Source of the DNA: Acidobacteriota bacterium
GTDB lineage: Bacteria; Acidobacteriota; Vicinamibacteria; Vicinamibacterales; CAVVIG01
Direction: 5' to 3'
Assembly: GCA_020850715.1 (NCBI GenBank)
Contig: JADZED010000080.1
Span: 194,524-258,523 of the forward strand
DNA: 64,000 bases
Position numbers and translations under genes: made by a program. Positions within the stretch are counted from its first letter, which is position 1; each line of letters opens with the position of its first letter. A model generated the notes under the pieces. That model searched no databases and was not told where the DNA came from. It was given only the letters and a program-made list of their open reading frames with translations. This document shows positions 57,654 to 64,000 of the stretch, in pieces.

Positions 57654-58816
57654 CGCGGGTCGCATTCGTCGCGCACGACGGGCTGTCGACGCTCAATTTC
57701 GCGCGCTGGTTCGCCCAGGAGCTCCGGCGCCGGGACGACGTCGTGCTCCATACGATCAGCTCGCGGGATCTCTACGCCGAGGAGCTGGCGGCGCTCGGGA
57801 CGCGGCACATCGACATCGGCCCTGGCCGCTTCGTCGAGCCGCTGCGCGATCTCGCCTACTTCTGGGCGCTCTATCGCACCTTCGCGCGCGAGCGCTTCGA
57901 CGTGGTGGTGACCTTCGGCACCAAGCCGAACATCTACGGGCCGCCGGCGGCGCGCCTGGCCGGGATCCGCCGCGTGGTGCTCGCCGTGCGCGGCCTGGGG
58001 CGGCTGTTCAATCCGCCCGCCGGCGCGCGCAGCCGTGCGCTCTCGTGGTTCGTGCACCGGCTGTATCGCGCGGCGTGCGGCGCCGCCGATCGCGTGTGGT
58101 TCACCAGCGCGCACGATCGCGACTACATGATCGCCGCCCGGCTCGTCGACCCGGACCGCACGTTCCTGACGGCCAACTCGGTCGATCCGGCGTTCTTCTC
58201 GGCCGAGCAGGCGGCCGCGTCCGACCTGGGCGCGCTGCGCGCAGAGCTCGGGTTCGCGCCCGGCGACCTGGTGGTGATCATGGTCGCGCGGCTCGTCTGG
58301 CTGAAAGGCATCGCCGAGTTCGTCGAGGCCGCCGCGATCCTTCGCGCCGCCCGTCCGGACGTCAGATTTCTGCTGGTCGCGCCGCGGGAGGACGGCGCAT
58401 CGGACGCCGTGCCGGTCGAGTACGTCGCGCGCGCGCAGCAGGCGGGGCGGATCGCCTGGGTCGAGTTCCGCAAGGACGTGCGCGCGCTCTACCAGCTCGC
58501 CGACATCGCCGTCCTGCCGTCCTACTACAAGGAAGGCGGCTACCCGCGGGCCCTGCTCGAGCCGATGGCGCTCGGCAAGCCGGTCATTGCCGCCGACACG
58601 CCGGAATGCCGCGGCCCGGTCGAGCCCGGGCGCAACGGGTTCCTCGTCCCGCCGCGAGATGCGGCGGCGCTGGCGGCGCGCATCGCGCAGCTGGTCGAGC
58701 AGCCGGACCTGCGGCGGCGGTTCGGCCTCCGGTCCCGCGAGATCGTCCTGGAGCGTTTCGCCGACGCGATCGTCGGCCGCCAGGTACTCGCGGAGCTGGG
58801 AGTGGCGGCGGCCTGA
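57650..58816 (+). CDS. family 4 glycosyltransferase
   Basis: 388 residues, GT-B. The acceptor domain begins RVAFVAHDGLSTLNFARWF, and VVVTFGTKPNIYGPPAARLA near 81-100 with VRGLGRLFNP is similar to PglA/WbnH-type enzymes. The donor domain has MVARLVWLKGIAEFVEAA near 207-224 and SYYKEGGYPRALLEPMALG with ENGFL-type PGRNGFLVPPRD. It adds a hexose or HexNAc by retaining chemistry and could be the second sugar of the unit. ATG 57650 overlaps the deacetylase by 4 bases. Confidence 0.92.
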   Translation: MTRVAFVAHDGLSTLNFARWFAQELRRRDDVVLHTISSRDLYAEELAALGTRHIDIGPGRFVEPLRDLAYFWALYRTFARERFDVVVTFGTKPNIYGPPAARLAGIRRVVLAVRGLGRLFNPPAGARSRALSWFVHRLYRAACGAADRVWFTSAHDRDYMIAARLVDPDRTFLTANSVDPAFFSAEQAAASDLGALRAELGFAPGDLVVIMVARLVWLKGIAEFVEAAAILRAARPDVRFLLVAPREDGASDAVPVEYVARAQQAGRIAWVEFRKDVRALYQLADIAVLPSYYKEGGYPRALLEPMALGKPVIAADTPECRGPVEPGRNGFLVPPRDAAALAARIAQLVEQPDLRRRFGLRSREIVLERFADAIVGRQVLAELGVAAA

Positions 58817-58817
58817 C

Positions 58818-60734
58818 ATGTGCGGCATCGCGGGCGTGCTGACCGAGAGCGACGCGCCAGGGTCGTGGCTCGCGGAGACGACGGCGCGCATGACCAGCCG
58901 GATCGCGCACCGCGGTCCGGACCACGCCGATTCGTGGAACGACGGCGCGGCCGTCTGCCTCGGCTACCGGCGGCTCGCGATCGTCGATCTCTCGCCCGAC
59001 GGCAACCAGCCGCGGGTCGCGCGCGGGGGGCGGCTGGCGCTGGTGTTCAACGGCGAGATCTACAACTTCGTCGAGATCCGGGACGAGCTGGCGCGCGCCG
59101 GCGCGCTCTTCCGCGGCCGTTCCGACACCGAAGTGCTCCTCGCGGCCATCGACCGCTGGGGCCTGGAGCCCGCGCTCGCCCGCGCGGCCGGCATGTTCGC
59201 GTTCGCCCTGTGGGACGCCGATGCGCGCCGGCTCGCGCTGGTGCGCGACCGCGCCGGCAAGAAGCCGCTCTACTATTGCCGCTCGGGCGGCGTCTGGTAC
59301 TTCGCCTCCGAGATCAAGGCGCTCAGGAGCGGCGTTGGGCTGTCGCCGGACGTCAACGTCGAGGCGCTGCACGACTACCTCTCGCTCGGCTACGTCCCGG
59401 GCGATCGCACGATCTGCCGCGACATCGAGCAGGCGCCGGCCGGCGCCATCACCTTTCTGGCACGCGGCCGTCCGCCGCACGCGGCGCGATACTGGCAGCT
59501 TCCGGCGCCAGACGAGCATGCCGCGCCAGCCGACCTCGACGACGAGCTCGATCGCCTGCTCACGCTCGCAGTGCAGCAGCGCCTCCGCGCGGACGTCGAG
59601 GTGGGGCTGTTCCTCTCGGGCGGCATCGACAGCAGCCTGATTGCCGCCACCGCCGCTCGTGCGAGCGATCGTCCGCTCAACATGTTCACGGTGGCGTTCG
59701 ACGATGAGGCGTTCGACGAGTCGGAGCCGGCCTCGCGGATCGCCGCGCTGTTTGGCGGCCGCCACGAAGTGCTCCGGCTCTCCGCCGATGCGCGCGACAC
59801 GCTGCCGGCCATTGCCGCCGCGTACGACGAGCCGTTCGCCGATCCGTCCGCCGTGCCGACCTTCGCCGTCGCGAAGGCGGCCGGCCGGCGGCTGAAGGTG
59901 GTGCTGAACGGCGAAGGGGCCGACGAGCTGTTCGGCGGGTACCGGCGCCAGGTGGCGATCGATCGGCTGGCCCGGGCGGAGCCGCTCCTCCGCGTCCTGC
60001 CCGGCCTCTCGGCGCTCGCGCGCGCCCTGCCGCGTCCGGCCGGGTTCCGGACGCCCTACAGCCTGGCCTACCGCATGCTGCGCGGCATCGATCTGCCGCC
60101 GGCGGCGCGCTACATCGTCTGGAGCAGCGACGGGTTCACCGAGGAAGAGAAGGGCCGATTGATGCCGGGCCGGTCGTGCCGCCCCACCGCCGGCGCGCTC
60201 GCGGCCGAAGCAGGCTGGCCGCTCGATCGCGGCACGGTCGGCGACTTCATGAGCCTCGATTTCGTCTACGGCCTCGGCGACTGCCTGCTGGTCAAGATGG
60301 ACATCGCGACCATGGCGCACGGGCTGGAGGCCAGGAGCCCGTTTCTCGATCACCGGCTCGTCGAGCTCGTCGCGCGCCTGCCGCGGCGTACGGTCTTCGC
60401 CGGCGGCGGCACCAAGCCGATTCTCCGGCGGATGGCGCGCCGGTACCTGCCGTCGGACATCGTCGAGGCGCCGAAGCGGGGCTTCGAGATCCCGCTGGCG
60501 CGGTGGATGTCCGGGGAGCTGCGGCCCATGATGGCCGACAGCTGCCTGGACCCGAGCGGCATCGTCGCCGAGGTGATGGACCGCACCGCCGTCCGCGACT
60601 TCGTCGATCGGCGATGGCCGATCGACGACGAGCGGTGGGCCAAGTGCGCCTGGATCCTGCTGATGCTCGCGCTGTGGGATCGATACGCCCGCGGGGCGTC
60701 GCCGGCGCCAGCGCCCGAGCCGGCGGCCGCATGA
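58818..60734 (+). CDS. asnB: asparagine synthetase (glutamine-hydrolysing), AsnB-like
   Basis: 638 residues. The N-terminal Ntn amidotransferase has the catalytic Cys2 in MCGIAGV, HRGPDHADSW near 31-40 and LVFNGEIYNFVEIRDEL near 75-91. The synthetase domain has the PP-loop SGGIDSS at 267-273 and KMDIATMAHGLEARSPFLDH near 492-511. It should make asparagine or amidate another carboxylate, such as a uronic acid or nonulosonate, as AsnB paralogues in glycan loci often do. Unlike 24542-26398, all key residues are present. ATG 58818 follows the GT4 stop by one base. Confidence 0.92.
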   Translation: MCGIAGVLTESDAPGSWLAETTARMTSRIAHRGPDHADSWNDGAAVCLGYRRLAIVDLSPDGNQPRVARGGRLALVFNGEIYNFVEIRDELARAGALFRGRSDTEVLLAAIDRWGLEPALARAAGMFAFALWDADARRLALVRDRAGKKPLYYCRSGGVWYFASEIKALRSGVGLSPDVNVEALHDYLSLGYVPGDRTICRDIEQAPAGAITFLARGRPPHAARYWQLPAPDEHAAPADLDDELDRLLTLAVQQRLRADVEVGLFLSGGIDSSLIAATAARASDRPLNMFTVAFDDEAFDESEPASRIAALFGGRHEVLRLSADARDTLPAIAAAYDEPFADPSAVPTFAVAKAAGRRLKVVLNGEGADELFGGYRRQVAIDRLARAEPLLRVLPGLSALARALPRPAGFRTPYSLAYRMLRGIDLPPAARYIVWSSDGFTEEEKGRLMPGRSCRPTAGALAAEAGWPLDRGTVGDFMSLDFVYGLGDCLLVKMDIATMAHGLEARSPFLDHRLVELVARLPRRTVFAGGGTKPILRRMARRYLPSDIVEAPKRGFEIPLARWMSGELRPMMADSCLDPSGIVAEVMDRTAVRDFVDRRWPIDDERWAKCAWILLMLALWDRYARGASPAPAPEPAAA

Positions 60735-60771
60735 GGAAGACGCGAGTGGGCCGATCGAGCTTCTGTCGCAA

Positions 60772-61221
60772 ATGATCGATCGCCACACGTCCCGTGCCAT
60801 CGACGTCACGCGCGGCGTCTCAGCCCTCGGCGTCATCTGGGGACACGCGATCTTTGGCTTCTCGATACCGCTCGACCTGCCTCTGAGCGGGGGCTCGTTG
60901 TGTGCGTTGGCTGCTGCTATGGCGGTGCTGGTGACGCGCGTTCCAGCGCCCGGCTTTCACTCGCGATGCGAAGATGTGCTGGCTTGGGCCGGCGTTCATA
61001 CGTACGGCATCTACGTGTATCATTCGGTGCTTGCCACCGCCAATGCTGCGCTCCTGAAGCTTCCTCCAGGCGTTCCGCTTCTGCTGCTTCTATCAGGGTC
61101 ACTGGCGGTCGCCCCAATTAGCCACGGTCTGATCGAAGAGCCGCTATTGAGGTTGAAGTGGCGCCGGGCTGGCGTCCGCCCCGAGGCTCCCGTCAGTCGC
61201 GCAGTTTCGGCCGTCTCATGA
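60772..61221 (+). pseudogene. acyltransferase-3 (OafA-like) remnant with the middle deleted
   Basis: A 149-residue open frame that carries only the two ends of a normal 350-400 residue acyltransferase-3. Residues 1-38 (RAIDVTRGVSALGVIWGHAI) are the N-terminal active-site helix with the conserved Arg and His, and residues from about 45 on (LAWAGVHTYGIYVYHSVL and SHGLIEEPLLRLKW) match the last helices. About 200-250 residues are missing at nt 60885-60910, in frame. GC is lower here than nearby (58 % for 61081-61140). It may still be translated, since its stop overlaps the next start, but it is unlikely to transfer acyl groups. Confidence 0.68.
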
Positions 61222-62030
61222 TCGAAGCCAGAAAACAGGAAGAGATCGCCTTTCACGACAAGCTGCGCGAAGGGCAATACGAGCAGCGCTGGTCGCCCGA
61301 GGCGGAAGCGCGCGTCGCCTGCGATCCACTGTGGTCGAACTTCAAGTACTACGCGATCGAGAGGGCGAGCCTTGCGCTGTCGGAGCGGTGGCGGCGCGAG
61401 CACGGCCGCGGCGCGGTCGTGCTCGACTACTGCTGCGGCAACGGGCTCGACGCGGTCGATCTCGCCCGGCACGGCGCCGCGCGCATCGTCGGCATCGACA
61501 TCTCGGAGGTCTCGATCGGCAACTGCCGCGCGCTCGCACGGGCGGCAGGGGTGGACGACCGGGTGCGCTTCGAGGCGATGGACGCGGAGGCGCTGGCGTT
61601 TCCGGACGGTACCTTCGATCTCGTCACCGAGTACGGCGTGCTGCACCATCTCGATCTCGATCGGTCGATGGCCGAGATCGTGCGCGTGCTGAAGCCGGGC
61701 GGGCATTTTCTCGGCACCGAGACGCTCGGGCACAACCCGCTGATCCGCTGGTACCGCCAGCGCACGCCGGAGCTGCGCACCGAGTGGGAGGCGCAGCACA
61801 TCCTGACGCGTGCGAGCTTCGAGCGGATGCAGCGCTACTTCGATCGCGTCGAGCTGCGATTCTTCCACCTCGCCACGCTCGCCGCCGTGCCGCTGCGCCG
61901 GACGCCCGTCTTCGAGCCGGCGCTCGCGGTGCTGCGCGCGATCGACGCCGTCGCGCTGAGGGTGCCGGGCCTTCGCTGGCAGGCCTGGCAGGTCGTGTTC
62001 CGGCTGTCGGGGCCGAGGAAGAGCGCATAG
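61218..62030 (+). CDS. class I SAM methyltransferase
   Basis: 270 residues. The lead FHDKLREGQYEQRWSPEAEA is followed by motif I VLDYCCGNGLDAVDLARHG near 73-91 (the Gly loop CCGNG is a variant), IVGIDISEVSIGNCRALAR, and YGVLHHLDLDRSMAEIVRVL with LKPGGHFLGTETLGHNP near 152-168. It belongs to the common UbiE/Methyltransf_11 group. Placed before the ligase and the initiating transferase genes, it probably methylates a glycan sugar. ATG 61218 overlaps the preceding remnant by 4 bases; the longer frame upstream is an overprint. Confidence 0.87.
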   Translation: MIEARKQEEIAFHDKLREGQYEQRWSPEAEARVACDPLWSNFKYYAIERASLALSERWRREHGRGAVVLDYCCGNGLDAVDLARHGAARIVGIDISEVSIGNCRALARAAGVDDRVRFEAMDAEALAFPDGTFDLVTEYGVLHHLDLDRSMAEIVRVLKPGGHFLGTETLGHNPLIRWYRQRTPELRTEWEAQHILTRASFERMQRYFDRVELRFFHLATLAAVPLRRTPVFEPALAVLRAIDAVALRVPGLRWQAWQVVFRLSGPRKSA

Positions 62031-62031
62031 C

Positions 62032-63351
62032 ATGCATCGTTCCGCCATCCGGGCCGGCCGCGCCGCGTGGCTCGCACGCGGCGCCGACGTCGTGGCCGGA
62101 ACGCTCTTCGCGTACCTCGTGTGGCGGATGTTCTTCGATGCGAACGAGCAGCTTCAGGCGGCGGGTGCGCTCGTCGGGATCGCCGGCCTCGCGGCCGCGG
62201 CGATCGCGCGCCGCGCGATCCGCACGCCGATCGACCTGCCGGTGCTGGCGTATCTCGCGCTGTGCGTGCTGTCGACGGAGGTCAACGCGGCCCGCTTCGA
62301 GCCGCCGCCGCACATGACGGTCTGGCAGCCGACGCTGCTCACGTGCGCGCTGGTGCTCTACTACTACGGGGCATCGGCATGGCTGGCACGGTCGGCGCGG
62401 CTGGCGTTCGCCTCCGCGGCGCTCGTGGCCGCCATTGCCGGCATCGGCATCGCCGCCGACTACGACTACCTGACGCAGTCGGTCGCGTGGCGCCGCATGG
62501 GCGCCTATCCATCGGTCGGGCAGTGGAGCGGCTATCCGCAGATCGGGCTGCTCCTGACCATCGCCCTGGCGATGCCGCTGGCGCTGATGATGGCCGCGCG
62601 GCGGCGCGCCGCCCTCGTCGCCGGCGGCATCCTCGTGCTGATCCTCGCCGGCGATCTGATCGCGATCAACTCCCGATCGGCGCTCGTCGTCGGTGGCGGG
62701 TTGTATGCCGCGTTCGCCGCGGCCGAGGTCCTGCGCTTCAGGCGCTGGCGCCTGGCGGCGCTCGCGGGCGTGCCGGCGATCTGCTTCACGCTGTTCGTCA
62801 TGTCGGATACGGCATCGGGCGGCGCCGTTCGCTACTGGTTCCAGACGCGTCTCTATCTCCAGTACATGACGGCCAGCGGCCCCACCGAGTCGCTCGCGAC
62901 CGGACTCGGCCGCTTCTCGATCTGGCGGCACGCCGGCGAGCTGATTCGGGAAAACCCGTGGCTCGGTGTCGGTCCGAGCAAGTACTCGGCGGCGTTCCGG
63001 CGGCATTTCGCCGGCCAGGCGCTGCCGGGCGGCGAGGATGCGCACGCGCACAACTCGACGATCCACATCGCCACCGAGACCGGAATTCCGTCGGCGCTGG
63101 CATTCCTCGCGATCTGGGCGATCATGCTCTGGCGTCTGACGCGCGCCTGGCCGCGCGACGGGTTCGTCGTCGTGGTCGCGGGCGTCACCGGCGCCCTGCT
63201 GGCCTATTTCCTGCGATCGTTCAGCGATCATTTTCCCGCGTCGAGCCTGATCAGCTCCACGCGCGTCAGCTTCCTGATGTGGACGCTGCTCGCCATGGGC
63301 GCCGCCGCGCTGCGCGTCGTCGACCGCGGCGGCGCGGCCGCCCATGGTTAA
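62032..63351 (+). CDS. O-antigen ligase/polymerase family protein (Wzy_C)
   Basis: 439 residues with about ten to eleven membrane segments. The Wzy_C/WaaL core is clear: GLGRFSIWRHAGELIRENP near 299-317, WLGVGPSKYSAAFRR, and DAHAHNSTIHIATETGIPSA near 341-360, the large periplasmic loop with the conserved R, H and E. AINSRSALVVGGGLYAAFAA near 211 is the mid-protein helix. It would join finished units (polymerase) or attach them to a lipid acceptor (ligase). ATG 62032 lies one base after the methyltransferase stop and its own end overlaps the next gene by 8 bases. Confidence 0.92.
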   Translation: MHRSAIRAGRAAWLARGADVVAGTLFAYLVWRMFFDANEQLQAAGALVGIAGLAAAAIARRAIRTPIDLPVLAYLALCVLSTEVNAARFEPPPHMTVWQPTLLTCALVLYYYGASAWLARSARLAFASAALVAAIAGIGIAADYDYLTQSVAWRRMGAYPSVGQWSGYPQIGLLLTIALAMPLALMMAARRRAALVAGGILVLILAGDLIAINSRSALVVGGGLYAAFAAAEVLRFRRWRLAALAGVPAICFTLFVMSDTASGGAVRYWFQTRLYLQYMTASGPTESLATGLGRFSIWRHAGELIRENPWLGVGPSKYSAAFRRHFAGQALPGGEDAHAHNSTIHIATETGIPSALAFLAIWAIMLWRLTRAWPRDGFVVVVAGVTGALLAYFLRSFSDHFPASSLISSTRVSFLMWTLLAMGAAALRVVDRGGAAAHG

Positions 63352-63976
63352 ACGCGCGTTCGATCTGGCCGTGTCGCTGGCGGGCCTGGCCGCCCTCGGG
63401 CCCCTGCTGCTGGCGCTGGCGGCGGCGGTCCGGCTGGGCGACCGGGGGCCGGCCCTGTATCGCGGCCTGCGCGTCGGGCTCGATGGCCGGCCGTTCCACA
63501 TCCTGAAGTTCAGGACGATGGTGGTCGGCGCCGACCGGCTCGGCGGGCCGTCGACGCCCGACGATGACCGGCGCATCACGCGCGCGGGCGCCTTCCTCCG
63601 CCGGCACAAGCTGGACGAACTGCCGCAGCTGCTGAACGTCGTCAGGGGCGACATGAGCCTGGTGGGGCCGCGGCCTCAGGTGCCGTCAGACGTCGCGCGC
63701 TACACTGCGGAGGAGCGGCTGCTGCTCACCGTGCGCCCGGGCATCACCGACTACGCATCGCTGCGCTTCCGGAACGAGGGCGAGATCCTGCGCGGGCACG
63801 CCGATCCGGACGAGGCGTACGATCGGCTGATACGGCCCGAGAAGATCCGGCTCGGACTCGAGTACGTGCGGACGCGCTCGCTGCGCGTCGATCTCGGCAT
63901 CCTGGTGCAGACGGCGATGGCCGTGGCGGGCGTGGCGCCCGGCGGCGCGCCGGGAGAGGACCCAACGCGATCATGA
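63344..63976 (+). CDS. initiating phosphoglycosyl transferase, small PglC/WcaJ-type
   Basis: 210 residues. MVKRAFDLAVSLAGLAALGP is the re-entrant membrane helix (about 5-25) of monotopic PGTs. LKFRTMVVGADRLGG near 54-68 and DELPQLLNVVRGDMSLVGPR near 91-110 with PGITDYASLRFRNEGE near 134-149 are the catalytic and uridine-binding elements. It moves a sugar-1-phosphate from a UDP-sugar to undecaprenyl phosphate, the first step of chain building. It is the short soluble-headed form. ATG 63344 overlaps the ligase by 8 bases; its stop overlaps the next start. Confidence 0.93.
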   Translation: MVKRAFDLAVSLAGLAALGPLLLALAAAVRLGDRGPALYRGLRVGLDGRPFHILKFRTMVVGADRLGGPSTPDDDRRITRAGAFLRRHKLDELPQLLNVVRGDMSLVGPRPQVPSDVARYTAEERLLLTVRPGITDYASLRFRNEGEILRGHADPDEAYDRLIRPEKIRLGLEYVRTRSLRVDLGILVQTAMAVAGVAPGGAPGEDPTRS

Positions 63977-64000
63977 AACCGCTGCGCACGCCCGCGGAGG
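63973..64000 (+). CDS. start of next gene (partial, nine codons)
   Basis: ATG 63973 overlaps the previous TGA by 4 bases, as elsewhere in the locus, and reads MKPLRTPAE up to the window edge. Nine residues are too few to name a family. It is probably the next member of the same operon. Confidence 0.45.

Noticed and set aside
1..64000. tRNA, rRNA, CRISPR arrays, insertion sequences and phage genes
   Set aside because: I looked for cloverleaf ends, regularly spaced repeats, transposase motifs and inverted terminal repeats and found none that hold up.

Overview
The window is 64 kb of very GC-rich DNA (spot counts of 58 to 78 % GC per 60-base line) in which every gene I can support reads on the + strand. 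It is one continuous envelope-glycan locus for capsule, O-antigen or exopolysaccharide. There are about 60 genes. Most adjacent pairs overlap by 4 bases (ATGA or GTGA) or touch, and GTG starts are frequent. I see no rRNA, tRNA, CRISPR array, transposase or phage gene, and no stretch over 300 bases without a gene. The largest gaps are 55094-55193 (100 b) and 55830-55968 (139 b). The full Gram-negative export machinery (Wzx, Wzy/ligase, Wzz-like and Wzm/Wzt-like genes), the composition and the repeat-like intergenic sequence suggest an Acidobacteriota-type soil bacterium, perhaps Vicinamibacteria. That is inference; no marker gene is present.

Layout. (1) 1-8092: an SGNH-hydrolase tail, then two copies of a pair made of a large multispanning membrane protein and a DUF4330 + TIG-like protein. 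Between them lie a small membrane protein, a 52-residue DUF5989 protein, a NodU/CmcH-type carbamoyltransferase and a GT2. (2) 8089-13214: a Trm112-like/methyltransferase fusion, two GT-B glycosyltransferases and an ABC-2 polysaccharide exporter (permease + ATPase). (3) 13215-29235: a CapD/WbpM-type dehydratase, a transaldolase-like aldolase and a variant pseudaminic-acid-type nonulosonate pathway. This has PseB, PseG, PseH, two NeuB/PseI-family synthases, an SpsF-like cytidylyltransferase and a class III aminotransferase in place of a DegT-type PseC. It also carries an ATP-grasp protein, an asparagine-synthase-like protein without the N-terminal Cys, a large presumed transferase and an RmlD-like reductase. 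(4) 29222-32866: a Wzx-like flippase, a hexapeptide acyltransferase and two SDRs. (5) 32870-45865: a Kdo-like module (KdsB-like CMP transferase, HpaI-family aldolase, HAD phosphatase, 2-hydroxyacid dehydrogenase, Gfo/Idh oxidoreductase, SIS isomerase, pyruvate-kinase paralogue) interleaved with a sulfation module (sulfotransferase, APS-kinase-like, ATP sulfurylase). (6) 45847-55093: a Wzy/ligase-like membrane protein, a Wzz-like protein, a second carbamoyltransferase, a GT2, an MBOAT acyltransferase with a lumenal partner, a methyltransferase and a GT4. (7) 55194-64000: a canonical APS kinase and second sulfotransferase, a polysaccharide deacetylase, a GT4, a canonical AsnB, a decayed acyltransferase-3 gene, a methyltransferase, an O-antigen ligase/polymerase and the initiating phosphoglycosyl transferase.

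Taken together, the genes read as a glycan built on an undecaprenyl carrier by the 63344 transferase and elongated by at least five glycosyltransferases. It would carry one or two nonulosonate or ulosonate sugars and be decorated by sulfate, carbamoyl, acyl, methyl and possibly amide groups. Both Wzx/Wzy-type and ABC-type export genes are present. The points most worth testing are the Kdo-like module that lacks a KdsA, the noncanonical nonulosonate set with two synthases, and the duplicated membrane/DUF4330-TIG pair.
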